From Fidelibacterota bacterium (GTDB lineage Bacteria; Fidelibacterota; Marinisomatia; SCGC-AAA003-L08; TS1B11): a stretch of DNA of 64,000 nucleotides. Position numbers and translations under genes: made by a program. Under the pieces are notes generated by a model, which made no database searches, had not been told where the DNA came from, and saw only the letters and a program-made list of their open reading frames with translations. The stretch covers positions 43,093 through 107,092 of the forward strand of contig SCKJ01000008.1 in NCBI GenBank assembly GCA_004124875.1. The letters run 5' to 3'. Shown here one piece after another: positions 9,375-17,976 of the stretch (position 1 is its first letter; every line of letters starts with the position of its first letter).

Positions 9375-9581
9375 ATACTCCTATCACGATGAATCTGTTT
9401 GCGCATATAAGTTCCGTCTTGCCAAAGAATACGAGCTTCCTCATAGTTACGTTTATGGGCTCTCAAACGACGCTATGTGGGCCATGGCGGCATCAGGATC
9501 ATGTATGTTCATGGGATTCGACCCTTTTGATACACATGCTTATCCGGATGAATACGGCCACAGCCGATCTGCAACCCTAGC

Positions 9582-10619
9582 CTAAGATTCCTCTGGAATG
9601 ATGTCCACGGATAATTTTTGGGAGCGCCGAATGAGGGTTATGGCAGACTTTGCAGCAGCCTGCTTTTCAGTCAGGAGCGCATGCAGGTCATCAATGCCGG
9701 CAACCGGTTGCCCGTCAAAGCCTATGATGATATCTCCCTCCTGCAAGCCCGCCCGGCTCGCGGGGCTATCCTGCTCACTTGTAACGACCAAAACGCCTTT
9801 TTCCGTGGAGAGGTCGTGCAACCTGACGATGCGGCGTTGAATGGGAACATTGTGACCCGCGATACCTAAATGGCTGCGTCGCACTCTGCCATCTTTTATG
9901 AGGTGCCCCGCTACCAGTTGAGCGGTGTTAATGCCGATAGAAAAACAGATGCCCTGTGCCGGCAGAATAATGGCTGTGTTAACCCCGATGGCCTCGCCGC
10001 GCGTGGAGATCAATGGCCCGCCTGAGCTGCCGGGATTAAGAGCGGCATCGGTCTGAATAACGTTCTCTATCAGGCGTCCTGAGCGGGACCGGAGCGAACG
10101 CCCCAGCGCGCTCACGACCCCCGTTGTGACTGTGCACTGGAAGCCGTAAGGATTACCAATCGCAATGACCAGTTGTCCTACTCGAATGGATTGTGAGTTG
10201 CCCATCGGCACCGGCACCAAGTCTGGGGCATCGATGCGGATGACCGCTAAATCTGTATCCGGGTCATCGCCCATCAGATCAGCTGGAAATTGTTGTCCAT
10301 CCGGGAAAGTGACCTCGATCTTGGTGGCTCCGTGCACGACATGACTGTTGGTGAGGATAAAACCATCCGGAGTGAAAATAAAGCCGGAGCCACTCCCTTG
10401 CCTTCCCCAGGGAGGTAGGGGATTTCGCGTCCGCTGGCGCCTGGGCCGCTGACGAACGTCAATTTTAACCACTGCTGGGCTGACTTTTTCCGCCGCCCCG
10501 ATCACGGCCCGCGAATAGGCGTCTAAAAGCTGATCATCAATGGCAGCATCACTCTCCGAGATGCTCATCTCTGCGCCGCCTGATGTCTCGTTTGATACCA
10601 TCTGAAGTACTTCATTCAT
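9582..10619 (-). CDS. HtrA/Deg-type serine protease with one PDZ domain
   Basis: The 345-residue protein carries the trypsin-like triad: His93 in TNSHVVHG, Asp123 in DTDLAVIRI, and Ser199 in NPGSSGGPLI. A PDZ domain covers roughly residues 235-335, with GVLVVTSEQDSPASRAGLQEGDII. There is no signal peptide or N-terminal transmembrane helix, which is unusual for DegP/DegS relatives and suggests a cytoplasmic or non-classically located enzyme, unless the start is wrong. It probably degrades or monitors damaged proteins. Its stop is just upstream of the flavoprotein gene region. Confidence 0.9.
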   Translation of the reverse strand: MNEVLQMVSNETSGGAEMSISESDAAIDDQLLDAYSRAVIGAAEKVSPAVVKIDVRQRPRRQRTRNPLPPWGRQGSGSGFIFTPDGFILTNSHVVHGATKIEVTFPDGQQFPADLMGDDPDTDLAVIRIDAPDLVPVPMGNSQSIRVGQLVIAIGNPYGFQCTVTTGVVSALGRSLRSRSGRLIENVIQTDAALNPGSSGGPLISTRGEAIGVNTAIILPAQGICFSIGINTAQLVAGHLIKDGRVRRSHLGIAGHNVPIQRRIVRLHDLSTEKGVLVVTSEQDSPASRAGLQEGDIIIGFDGQPVAGIDDLHALLTEKQAAAKSAITLIRRSQKLSVDIIPEES

Positions 10620-10936
10620 GTCTGCGTCCCTTTAGCATAACCAGCCACCGACATCATCAGATCCTGTTGATGGATAAAAGCCAGGCGCGGGCGGCGTCCG
10701 CGTGAAAATGGGTTTCAAATCGGGCTTCCCGAATCTGATCAATCCGCCGCCCACCCCGGAAGGCGGTCCGGTTCTCTTTCTGGCTCACCCCGGGGACCGC
10801 TAGTCCCCGGCTCCCGGCCACGGAAAAACAGCATGCAACACCTTCCACCACCATGAGGCCGGACGGATCGCAATAGTTCCGCAAACAAAGGTGAAATCGG
10901 CCACGGTCTACGATCGTATCGAACTGTTGTCCTGTT
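10620..10936. other. Intergenic, no gene recognised; one GC-rich hairpin
   Basis: About 317 bp between the MarR gene end and the HtrA start. At 10790-10810 there is a perfect 8-bp inverted repeat, CCGGGGAC with a 5-nt loop, lacking a clear T-run. It could be a weak terminator for marR or a chance stem. An open frame here overlaps the MarR gene out of frame and resembles nothing. Confidence 0.3.
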
Positions 10937-11407
10937 TCATCCTGTTCTGGTCGGATCGGTTTGTTGACCCCTGCCAAGTTTCTTGCAAAGCATGCCAAGC
11001 GTCTCCCGCTCGCTTGATGTGAGCACGGCGAGAGCTTCGGTCAGCGCCCCTACATGTATGGGAAGCACCTGCTCGATGACGGCCTTGCCGGCTGTCGTCA
11101 GGTGAACCTTAATAACGCGACGATCCTTTTGGCTGCGTCGCCGCTCAACCCAGCTATGCTTCTCCAGATTGTCCACCAGCATAGTCACGTTGCCCCCACT
11201 TACAAGCATCTTCCTGGCGATGACTGTCTGATTGAGGGTCCCAAGATGGTAAAGCATTTCCAGAACACCAAATTGGGCGCTGGTAACCCCGTGCTGACCC
11301 AGACAAGGCTTGAGCTTACGGCCAACTGATTCCTTTGCCCGGGACAATTTGAGCCAAGTGTCGAGGGCCAGGGTCTGTTCCAAGGTGCCCTTGAAGTGGG
11401 TTGCCAT
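10937..11407 (-). CDS. MarR-family transcriptional regulator
   Basis: The 156-residue protein has the winged-helix core of MarR proteins: VTSAQFGVLEMLYHLG, LNQTVIARKMLVSGGNVTMLVDNLE, and the wing VERRRSQKDRRVIKVHLT. An upstream in-frame extension to 11503 is possible, but the ATG at 11407 fits the family length and sits right behind a perfect 20-bp palindrome. That palindrome is the likely self-operator. MarR proteins usually respond to small phenolic or oxidant ligands. The regulon is unknown, and the gene is not tightly linked to an efflux pump here. Confidence 0.9.
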   Translation of the reverse strand: MATHFKGTLEQTLALDTWLKLSRAKESVGRKLKPCLGQHGVTSAQFGVLEMLYHLGTLNQTVIARKMLVSGGNVTMLVDNLEKHSWVERRRSQKDRRVIKVHLTTAGKAVIEQVLPIHVGALTEALAVLTSSERETLGMLCKKLGRGQQTDPTRTG

Positions 11408-11410
11408 GAT

Positions 11411-11430
11411 ATAATTTAAGCTTAAATTAT
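11411..11430. promoter_or_regulatory. Perfect 20-bp palindrome, probable MarR operator
   Basis: ATAATTTAAGCTTAAATTAT is its own reverse complement over all 20 bases and lies 4 bp upstream of the MarR start codon. A similar half-degenerate copy (ATTTAAGTTTAA) lies at about 11444-11455. MarR dimers bind such AT-rich palindromes. Binding here would block transcription or translation start of marR itself. Confidence 0.7.
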
Positions 11431-11460
11431 TTAGCCATACAAGATTTAAGTTTAACTTTT

Positions 11461-12047
11461 CACTGGTGGTCCAAGTTTGTCCGAGGATCGTTCCTCGTGC
11501 CATTCACATGTAGTAATGGTAAACCGGATATATTAGCTGTTTTGCATTTCTCAGACTTATAAGAGTGAGATTCAGGCAGGGACAAAGAGGGTATGGGCAG
11601 AGGAATATTCGTTGGGCAGGCGCCTGGCAGCCACGGCAGAGCGCCAATTCTTAAGGCCTCTCCGGTGAGAGAACCGGGGTGCTGGTTGTCCGTAGGATGA
11701 GGATCAGGGCTGCGTGGAGTAAATTTCAGGAAGCATGCCCACATGGCATCTCAGTACGCTGGGCGCGGCCTGGGCAGGCACCATACGTGAAGACGGAAAC
11801 AGCATAAAGTCCGTACTATTCATCAAGACTTACCTTGCTTTTTTACGTGGTGTGCCCTACTTTGCCGGCGATGTCATTGCGAAGAAAGCGGCTGACGAGA
11901 AAGCGTGCTCTAATCATCTGCGCAACAGTCGAAAGAATGCACTTTTAGATAGATTCACAATTTTGGGCCGCGCCTGATTTGTTCTTGGTGTCCTATGTTG
12001 CTATACTGAACGGCAATCAGGCAGCATTCGCATAGCGAGGTGCCATT
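11461..12047. other. Intergenic, nothing recognised
   Basis: About 590 bp between the divergent MarR and PspA-like genes. Short open frames exist on both strands but none has a recognisable domain or a convincing ribosome site. The promoter of the PspA operon must lie toward the right end; I could not assign it. Confidence 0.4.
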
Positions 12048-12782
12048 ATGAGCCTATGGTCTCGGATCCTGTTAATTTTCAAAATTAAAACCAGCGCTGC
12101 AATAGACCGAGCTGAGGACCCCCTGCAGGTTCTGGATTACGCCTACGGACAGCAACATGAATTGTTGCGCAAGGTGAAGCAGGGTCTCGTTGAGGTTGCC
12201 ACCTCCAAACAGCGGCTGGAGCAACAGTTTCAGAAGCAGCATGCCCGCGTGCCCTGGTTGGAGGACCAGGCCAAGCGAGCGGTCGCTGCCGGGCGCGAAG
12301 ATTTGGCTCGCGTGGCACTCCAGCGCAAGCAAACGGCCATCGCTGAACTCGAATCGCTCGCCAAGCAGACGGCTGAGGTGGCCGAGGAGGAGCGTAAGCT
12401 CGCCGCAGTTGAGCAACAGCTATCGGCTCGAATTGAGGAATTCCGCCTTCATCGCGAAGTCACTTCCGCCCGCTATACGGCCGCTGAGGCCCAGGTTAAA
12501 GTCAAAGAGGCTCTGACCGGCATCTCCGGCGAGATTGCCGATCTGAGTATGGCCTTGGGCCGGGCGGAGGAAAAAACCGAGCGGATGCTGGCGCGCGCCT
12601 CCGCGATTGACGGCCTCATTGACAGCGGCTCGCTGGAGCTGCCAACAGGCGGTGGCGACTTGGTTGAGCGGGAGCTGCGGGAAATCACTGCTAAAAGTGC
12701 TGTGGAGGAGGAACTGGCGGCGCTCAAGGCGGAACAGGGCCAGCTGCTTCCACCCTCGGGGGATGCTCCTGGCGACGCATAA
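12048..12782 (+). CDS. PspA/IM30-family membrane stress protein (copy 1)
   Basis: The 244-residue, almost wholly alpha-helical coiled-coil protein starts MSLWSRILLIFKIKTSAAID, an amphipathic N-terminal helix. It continues with AEDPLQVLDYAYGQQHELL, the PspA/IM30 signature where DP and the Y..Q pattern are kept. Heptads rich in E, R, K and Q run from residue 40 to 225. PspA proteins bind stressed inner membranes and form ESCRT-III-like oligomers. It heads a unit with two related membrane proteins and a second PspA homologue. No PspB, PspC or PspF is present, so control must differ from the enterobacterial system. Confidence 0.88.
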   Translation: MSLWSRILLIFKIKTSAAIDRAEDPLQVLDYAYGQQHELLRKVKQGLVEVATSKQRLEQQFQKQHARVPWLEDQAKRAVAAGREDLARVALQRKQTAIAELESLAKQTAEVAEEERKLAAVEQQLSARIEEFRLHREVTSARYTAAEAQVKVKEALTGISGEIADLSMALGRAEEKTERMLARASAIDGLIDSGSLELPTGGGDLVERELREITAKSAVEEELAALKAEQGQLLPPSGDAPGDA

Positions 12783-12819
12783 TGATAGGATGGATCGCCG
12801 ATCCGGCTGGAATCATTAT
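12779..12819 (+). promoter_or_regulatory. Hairpin straddling the end of the first pspA-like gene
   Basis: Outer arms ATAATGAT and ATCATTAT pair perfectly, and inside them GGATC pairs with GATCC around a GCC loop. It includes the stop codon. With no T-run it is more likely an RNA-processing, stability or partial-termination element that lowers expression of the downstream genes than a full terminator. Confidence 0.4.
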
Positions 12820-12951
12820 AAGAGACAGGAGAGCGATACCCCATTCGGCGGAGGTCGGTCAAGCGGCGTCAATGGGGTCTTATGACTCAGTCCTCCAGCA
12901 GCACCGAATTAGGCATGCCATGATAAATGACCGCTAGAGGAGATATCTACT

Positions 12952-13563
12952 ATGTCTGATAATTGGCCGATCGTGTCTGAAGTCTCTGAGGATCTCGCCC
13001 ATGGTCAAGTTGCCATCGTCACCTTCCGCTGGATTCTGGTTGTGGCCGGTTTGTTGTTCAGTCTGTGGAATCCCGGGCCAATTGGCATACTGCGGATACA
13101 GATCCTGGTCATTCTGCTGCTCGCCGTATCCAACTTCTACCTGCTCGCCCAGTTGTTGATGGGGCGGACAGTTAACGATCAGTTGGTTTACGCCGCGAGC
13201 GCCGCAGACCTTATCGTCATCACCACCATTGTCTCCGTCCAGGGCGATTTCAACTCCAACGTCTACGTCTTTTACTACCCAGCCATCATGGTCTTCTCGG
13301 TGGTCTTCCCAGCCACCATGACCCTCATGTTCACGGGAAGCATCATATCGCTCTACTTCTTGATCAGTTATGGTACCGCAGTTGCGAATCAAGGCGACTT
13401 GCAGATCCTCATCACGCGTCTGTTGATGCTCGCCGCCGTTGCTTTCTGCGGCAACCTGTACTGGCGCATCGAGGCAAAGCGCCGGCGAGTCACGGCAGAG
13501 GCCCGGGAGAAAATGATGGCCCAAATCAGCACGCGCAGCGCCGTCAAGCGAAAGTCAACATAG
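12952..13563 (+). CDS. Polytopic membrane protein of the PspA operon (copy 1)
   Basis: The 203-residue protein has about six hydrophobic segments (roughly 21-37, 44-67, 75-94, 102-125, 125-140, 148-165), then a basic cytoplasmic tail (RIEAKRRRVTAEAREKMM). It looks like the membrane-sensor half of a histidine kinase without the kinase. GAGGAGAT precedes the ATG. It shares layout and the EDxxxGQVxIVxxRW and YVFYYPAIM blocks with the next gene, so the two arose by duplication. Placed between two PspA genes it is a good candidate for the membrane receptor or anchor of PspA. This role is inferred from context only. Confidence 0.8.
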   Translation: MSDNWPIVSEVSEDLAHGQVAIVTFRWILVVAGLLFSLWNPGPIGILRIQILVILLLAVSNFYLLAQLLMGRTVNDQLVYAASAADLIVITTIVSVQGDFNSNVYVFYYPAIMVFSVVFPATMTLMFTGSIISLYFLISYGTAVANQGDLQILITRLLMLAAVAFCGNLYWRIEAKRRRVTAEAREKMMAQISTRSAVKRKST

Positions 13564-13598
13564 GCCGCCGTCCGGCGAGTCGCGAAAGGAGATTACCA

Positions 13599-14207
13599 AT
13601 GCAAGAACTGCAGAGTCCTGCGCAAGAGGCTGCAGAGGACATATACTTCGGTCAAGTCGTCATCGTTTGGGCCCGTTGGTTCGTCATCCTAGCGGGCACC
13701 ATCCTCGCCCTCTGGTCTGCCTCTAGCGTTAGTGATCTAACCCGAGCCGTCTTGCTCATTGGCCTCCTTATGGCCATCAACTTCCTCGCCCACGGGCGCT
13801 TTCTCATGGATCGACCAGCGAACCGGGGATTACTCATAGTCATGAGTCTGTTCGACCTTCTCATCATCACCGTTATTGTCTTAGCCTGGATGGGGCAGAA
13901 TGGGCTGGAGAGCCCATTTTTCATCTTCTACTACCCGATGATCCTTGCCTTTGCATTCGTCTTCCCGCCATTTGTCACGGCTGTCTACGTCCTGGTCGCT
14001 ATGGTCGCCTATGTCGGGGCCGTCTTCATAACCGATCCATCATTTGTTGGCAATTCCATTGAGATTGAGAACCTCGTGCAGCGGCTGATTACTCTCGCAG
14101 CAATGGGCGGCTTGGCCACCTTCCACTGGCGTATCCAGCGTGACCGGAGAAGGGGGATATCGGAGCTGCCGACGGAGCTGAGCCCGGCGGCGCCGCGCGG
14201 ACAGTGA
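13599..14207 (+). CDS. Polytopic membrane protein of the PspA operon (copy 2)
   Basis: The 202-residue paralogue of the preceding gene shares the opening AEDIYFGQVVIVWARW, the central FFIFYYPMILAFAFVFPP, and a final helix before FHWRIQRDRRRG. It has the same helix number and a short basic C-terminus. AAAGGAGAT lies 7 bp before the ATG. It is 35 bp after copy 1 and 11 bp before the second PspA gene. No catalytic or DNA-binding motif is visible. It probably acts with its paralogue as a membrane hetero- or homo-oligomer. Confidence 0.8.
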   Translation: MQELQSPAQEAAEDIYFGQVVIVWARWFVILAGTILALWSASSVSDLTRAVLLIGLLMAINFLAHGRFLMDRPANRGLLIVMSLFDLLIITVIVLAWMGQNGLESPFFIFYYPMILAFAFVFPPFVTAVYVLVAMVAYVGAVFITDPSFVGNSIEIENLVQRLITLAAMGGLATFHWRIQRDRRRGISELPTELSPAAPRGQ

Positions 14208-14218
14208 GCTAACCCACG

Positions 14219-14917
14219 ATGGCGGGTCTTCTGCGCCGCTTCTCCCTATTGCTGAAGGTCTGGCTGAAGGCTATCATGGCACCAGCCGAAGATCCGCGTC
14301 AATCCTCCACCTACGAGCGACAACGCGAGTTGCTGGCGAAGGTGCAAAAGGCACTGATTGATATCGCCGAGACCAAGAGCCGGCTTGAAACAAAAACGGT
14401 CGAGGTGCGCAAAAAGTTGCCGCGGCTTAAGAAGCGGGCGCTAGCGGCTCTCACCGATGGGCGGGAGGACTTGGCCCGTCTTGTTCTCCAGCGCCGCCAG
14501 ATCGCTGTGGTTGAACTGCAGACGCTTGAGGAGCAGGTACAGGAGATCGAGCAGGAGGAGCAGCGCCTTTCGCTAACCGAGCAACGTCTGGCGACGCAAA
14601 TCGAGGCGTTTTACGCCCGGCTTGAGGTCATTATGGCACGCTACAGCGCCGCCGAAGCTCAGGTGCGGATCAACGAAGCGCTCAGTGGTGTTTCCGAGGA
14701 GCTGGCTGACTTGGGCCGCGCCTTAGAGGTGGCCGAGCAAAAAACCGATCACATGCAGGCTCGCGCCTCTGCCATCGACCGCCTCGTCGAGGAGGGCATC
14801 CTGGAGGTACCGACCGCCCATACCAGCAGCGATGTGGAACGGCAGCTCGCCCAGATCGACGTCGCCCAGGACGTCGAGGAACAGCTCGCAGCCCTCAAGC
14901 GCCAGCTGGAGAAGTAA
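14219..14917 (+). CDS. PspA/IM30-family membrane stress protein (copy 2)
   Basis: The 232-residue protein resembles copy 1 along its whole length: hydrophobic N-terminal helix, APAEDPRQSSTYERQRELL, and a long coiled coil with matching blocks such as LTDGREDLARLVLQRRQIAV and RYSAAEAQVRINEALSG. Both copies therefore keep the same helix boundaries. It starts 11 bp after the second membrane gene, showing translational coupling. A short hairpin follows at 14928-14945. The two PspA proteins may co-assemble or respond to different cues. Confidence 0.87.
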   Translation: MAGLLRRFSLLLKVWLKAIMAPAEDPRQSSTYERQRELLAKVQKALIDIAETKSRLETKTVEVRKKLPRLKKRALAALTDGREDLARLVLQRRQIAVVELQTLEEQVQEIEQEEQRLSLTEQRLATQIEAFYARLEVIMARYSAAEAQVRINEALSGVSEELADLGRALEVAEQKTDHMQARASAIDRLVEEGILEVPTAHTSSDVERQLAQIDVAQDVEEQLAALKRQLEK

Positions 14918-14927
14918 ACCGAAAGTT

Positions 14928-14945
14928 GCCGATAAGAAGATCGGC
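14928..14945 (+). terminator. Weak hairpin after the PspA operon
   Basis: GCCGAT pairs with ATCGGC around AAGAAG, 10 bp after the stop of the last operon gene. No U-tract follows, so intrinsic termination would be weak. Confidence 0.35.
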
Positions 14946-15482
14946 GCTGTTGAAGTAGGAAAAAGTCACGCGTATCGTCTATTTCCCGGATAAGCGGCTT
15001 ATCCAGCTGCCGGCGAGTCGCCGGATCATCAATTTGGCGGCATGGCGCCATGGTCATTATTCTCAGGAACACCTGACACGCCTTAGATGGGCGCAAACAA
15101 GCGACCTTCCTCAAGTGGTCTCCGGCGGGAAATGATGACAACCACAACAGCTGCAGTAAGCGATCCCAACCAAAATGGATATATCGTCCCGATCGGTAAA
15201 CTTTGGCGGATTGCCTTGGTGCTCGCTCTCGCGACCGGTTGCCAAAGTGCTCAGGAAAGGCACGTCGCGCGGCTGATCGAGGCGTTACTCGAGCGTTCGC
15301 CGTTTGCAGTCGCGTTCCTGGACATGGGCGCCACATTAGCACGCGGCTGCCTCACAGGCAAATGCGCCTGATAGCGCATCGCTAACGCTGCGCGGCCCTC
15401 TGGATCAGAGTTCTCTTTAAGCTTATTGTGACGGTTAGCTAACTTGAGTGATGTCACACAGTTTCAACTTGTGTAGGAGCGC
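14946..15482. other. Intergenic, mostly decayed
   Basis: About 540 bp with no recognisable gene. A frame at 15087-15371 contains a lipobox-like ALATGC but lacks family resemblance or a good ribosome site. The segment ends at an IS3 transposase remnant. Confidence 0.3.
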
Positions 15483-15645
15483 GCCAGGTTCATCGGGCAC
15501 TATAACCATCGGCGGCGTCATGAAACTCTCCGCAGTGGGGAGCCCGTCGATGTCTGCGCAGGGAGGAACAGACAAATCCTGGACAGGCGGGGAGAGACCT
15601 AGCGCAGGACGTTTCAGTTGCGGCGTCAGCTTATCCTTGTAATCG
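15483..15645 (+). pseudogene. IS3-family transposase OrfB, C-terminal remnant
   Basis: Plus-strand codons read ARFIGHYNHRRRHETLRSGE, then PVDVCAGRNRQILDRRGE, then a stop. This is the end of an IS3-type integrase (pattern YYNHxRYHESL...PADVYxGRxxxILxRRE). The copy is degenerate and has no start or catalytic residues. It resembles the better-preserved remnant at 59049-59270, so both belong to the same IS type. Confidence 0.8.
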
Positions 15646-15761
15646 CAAAATGTAACTCTTAGTTTCCGACCCAAGCAGATCGCATTTCTCTAACCACAAC
15701 CACCTTAGTCCATGATTCATCCCATACAACATTGCATTTCGCCAGGCAGGGAGACATTTCC

Positions 15762-16517
15762 ATGGAGTTAATGTTCACCGGAACGGGAGATGGCCGTGGG
15801 ATACCCTCCATCGGTTGTAAATGCGAACGGTGTAAACTAGCGCGAAAAGAGGGGGGCAAGAATCGCCGCAGGACAGTTTCATTTATCGTAAAAAATCAAA
15901 CAGATACCATTATTTTTGATTCACCCAGTTCAATCGGCGTCGTGCTGAATGAACATCGAATATTTCACATATCAGCAATATTTCTTTCTCATAAACATTT
16001 TGATCATGTGGGCGGAATAACCGCTTTCGAATACTGGCCGGTAAAAATCCCCGTTTACGGTAACATGTCGGTCCTCGGAAATTTTGAAATAACAGATAGA
16101 TTATACGAAAATTGCGAGTTTCATGTCTTGCACGACAGAAAATCCGTTAAAGTGGGTCATATCAAAGTTACGCCGTTCCAGGTTTCCCATAAAGTTCCTA
16201 CATTTGGACTCGTGTTTAGGGAAGCTGAAAAACGCGTGGTACATTTTAGTGATAAAGCGGGTTCAGAGTTAAGTGATTACGAGAAGCGACTTGTGAAAAC
16301 GGCGGATGTCACCATTTTCCATGCACCGCGCTATGAAGGAGGCAAGGATCACATTGATGTGCTGGGTGTCATTGGTATTGCAAAAAAATATCCCTCAACG
16401 CGCTTTGTAATATCCCATATAGGACATAATAATTTGCTCCATGACGACCTGGTTGAGAAAATCGCCCCGTTTGAGAATATCATTGTCTCCTACGATGGGA
16501 TGGTAGTTAAGCTCTGA
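15762..16517 (+). CDS. PhnP-like metallo-beta-lactamase-fold hydrolase
   Basis: The 251-residue protein begins MELMFTGTGDGRGIPSIGC and has a structural zinc-type cluster CKCERCKLARKEGGKNRRRT, as in PhnP. The catalytic motif SHKHFDHVGG follows, with further ligands at QVSHKV, HFSDKAG and ISHIGHNN. PhnP-type enzymes are phosphodiesterases that open cyclic ribosyl phosphates; relatives act on other phosphodiesters. The ATG at 15762 follows a GGGAGA site and starts at the conserved beta strand, so I prefer it to the upstream start at 15732. It lies 137 bp before the inositol-phosphate fusion gene, perhaps in the same unit. Confidence 0.85.
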   Translation: MELMFTGTGDGRGIPSIGCKCERCKLARKEGGKNRRRTVSFIVKNQTDTIIFDSPSSIGVVLNEHRIFHISAIFLSHKHFDHVGGITAFEYWPVKIPVYGNMSVLGNFEITDRLYENCEFHVLHDRKSVKVGHIKVTPFQVSHKVPTFGLVFREAEKRVVHFSDKAGSELSDYEKRLVKTADVTIFHAPRYEGGKDHIDVLGVIGIAKKYPSTRFVISHIGHNNLLHDDLVEKIAPFENIIVSYDGMVVKL

Positions 16518-16653
16518 AACGGGTTTAAATTATAAGGGAATATTGCCGATAATAAATCGCCTGGTCATATATAATGCCGCCCAATCCGCCTGCCGTCACC
16601 GTATTGGCTGAAACAATGATTTGACGACTTGCACATGAAATGAAGGGAACTGG

Positions 16654-17976
16654 ATGAAATGCCTGATCCTCGCCGCCGGGCAGGGCAGCCGACTTTCTCG
16701 GAAAGGTGACTCCAAGCCCCTTATCCCCCTGCTGGGGATACCGCTCATCGAGCGGGCCATCCGCTCCGCTATGCAGGCGGACATCGCAGAGTTTTATATT
16801 GTCAGCGGTTATAACGGCGAGCAGGTGCGCCCGTTTCTGGATGGGCTGGCCACTCGTTGCGGCATTACCGTTATCCACATTATTAACGATGACTATAAGC
16901 TGGATAACGGAGTATCAGTGCTCAAAGCCAAGGAGTACCTGAGCGAGCCTTTCCTCCTGCTCATGGCGGATCATCTATTCGATCCCGGAATTCTGCGGGA
17001 TCTGATGAAGCAATCTCCGGACCGAATCGCCGTCACCCTCGCCATCGACACCCATATGGCCAATGAGCTCGTTGATATGGATGATGTCACCCGGGTGAGA
17101 CACGAGAACGGCAAACTCGTGGCTATCGGCAAGGGGCTTGCGGATTTCAACGGATTTGACACCGGCATCTTTTTGTGTACCCCGTCGCTGTTTGAGGCGC
17201 TGGAGCACAGTGCAACGGATCAGGGCGATACCACCTTGTCCGGCGGCGTGCGCCGCCTGGCGGGTGAAGGCCGGGTCAACGTTTTGGACATTGATGGCCG
17301 GTTCTGGCTGGATGTGGATGATCCCAGGGCGCTGAACCAAGGGGAGCGCGCTCTGCTGAACCAATTACGGGATAAACCCAATGATGGCCCGGTATCCGGG
17401 TATTTGAACCGGCCGATATCGGTGCGGATTTCCCGTATCCTGTGCCGGTTCCCCATCACGCCCAACCAGATATCGCTGTTGTCGTTTTCCGGTTCCCTGC
17501 TTGCTGCGGCTCTCTTCGCGATGGGCGGCTACCCAGCCTTGGCGGCCGGGGGTGTGCTCGCCCAGTTTGCCTCCATTATCGATGGATGCGATGGTGAGGT
17601 GGCGCGGATCAAGTTCCTTGAGAGCGACTACGGCCGCTGGTTCGATGCTGTGCTCGATCGCTATGCCGATGCGTTTTTATTGTTCGGACTGACCTGGCAC
17701 GCCATTGCCGGCGGCCCCGATTCGCTGGTTCTGTTCGCCGGTTTTCTGGCAATCATCGGCTCATTCATGCTGAGCTACACCGCCGACAAGTATGACCACC
17801 TTATGCGCCGCCGATTCGTCAGTGGCAAGGGCTGGCGTATGGGCCGCGATGTCCGGGTGTTTCTCATTTTCCTTGGGGCTTTGCTCAACCAGCCTTTGGC
17901 GATATTAGTGCTAATTGCCGTGCTGATGAATGCGGAAACTATCCGCCGGGTGTGGGTCAGCCGTGACCGGGGATAG
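16654..17976 (+). CDS. Bifunctional nucleotidyltransferase/CDP-alcohol phosphatidyltransferase (IPCT-DIPPS type)
   Basis: The N-terminal half (residues 1-235) is a sugar-nucleotidyltransferase fold: LILAAGQGSRL, KPLIPLLGIPLIERAI, and LLMADHLFDP as the metal-binding aspartate region. The C-terminal half is a polytopic CDP-alcohol phosphatidyltransferase with the motif DGCDGEVAR, then G and two D residues (GRWFDAVLD), beginning near residue 310. This fusion matches CTP:inositol-1-phosphate cytidylyltransferase/di-inositol-phosphate-phosphate synthase. In thermophiles it makes the compatible solute di-myo-inositol phosphate. A related use in inositol lipid synthesis cannot be excluded. The inositol-phosphate synthase is not in the window. 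Confidence 0.87.
   Translation: MKCLILAAGQGSRLSRKGDSKPLIPLLGIPLIERAIRSAMQADIAEFYIVSGYNGEQVRPFLDGLATRCGITVIHIINDDYKLDNGVSVLKAKEYLSEPFLLLMADHLFDPGILRDLMKQSPDRIAVTLAIDTHMANELVDMDDVTRVRHENGKLVAIGKGLADFNGFDTGIFLCTPSLFEALEHSATDQGDTTLSGGVRRLAGEGRVNVLDIDGRFWLDVDDPRALNQGERALLNQLRDKPNDGPVSGYLNRPISVRISRILCRFPITPNQISLLSFSGSLLAAALFAMGGYPALAAGGVLAQFASIIDGCDGEVARIKFLESDYGRWFDAVLDRYADAFLLFGLTWHAIAGGPDSLVLFAGFLAIIGSFMLSYTADKYDHLMRRRFVSGKGWRMGRDVRVFLIFLGALLNQPLAILVLIAVLMNAETIRRVWVSRDRG

Noticed and set aside
10657..10998. 113-codon minus-strand frame between HtrA and MarR genes
   Set aside because: It overlaps the marR end out of frame and has no recognisable domain or ribosome site.
11735..11977. 80-codon plus-strand frame upstream of the PspA operon
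   Set aside because: No domain and no convincing start; likely chance.
15087..15371. Possible lipoprotein frame with ALATGC
   Set aside because: No family likeness and it lies in decayed sequence; the lipobox alone is weak evidence.
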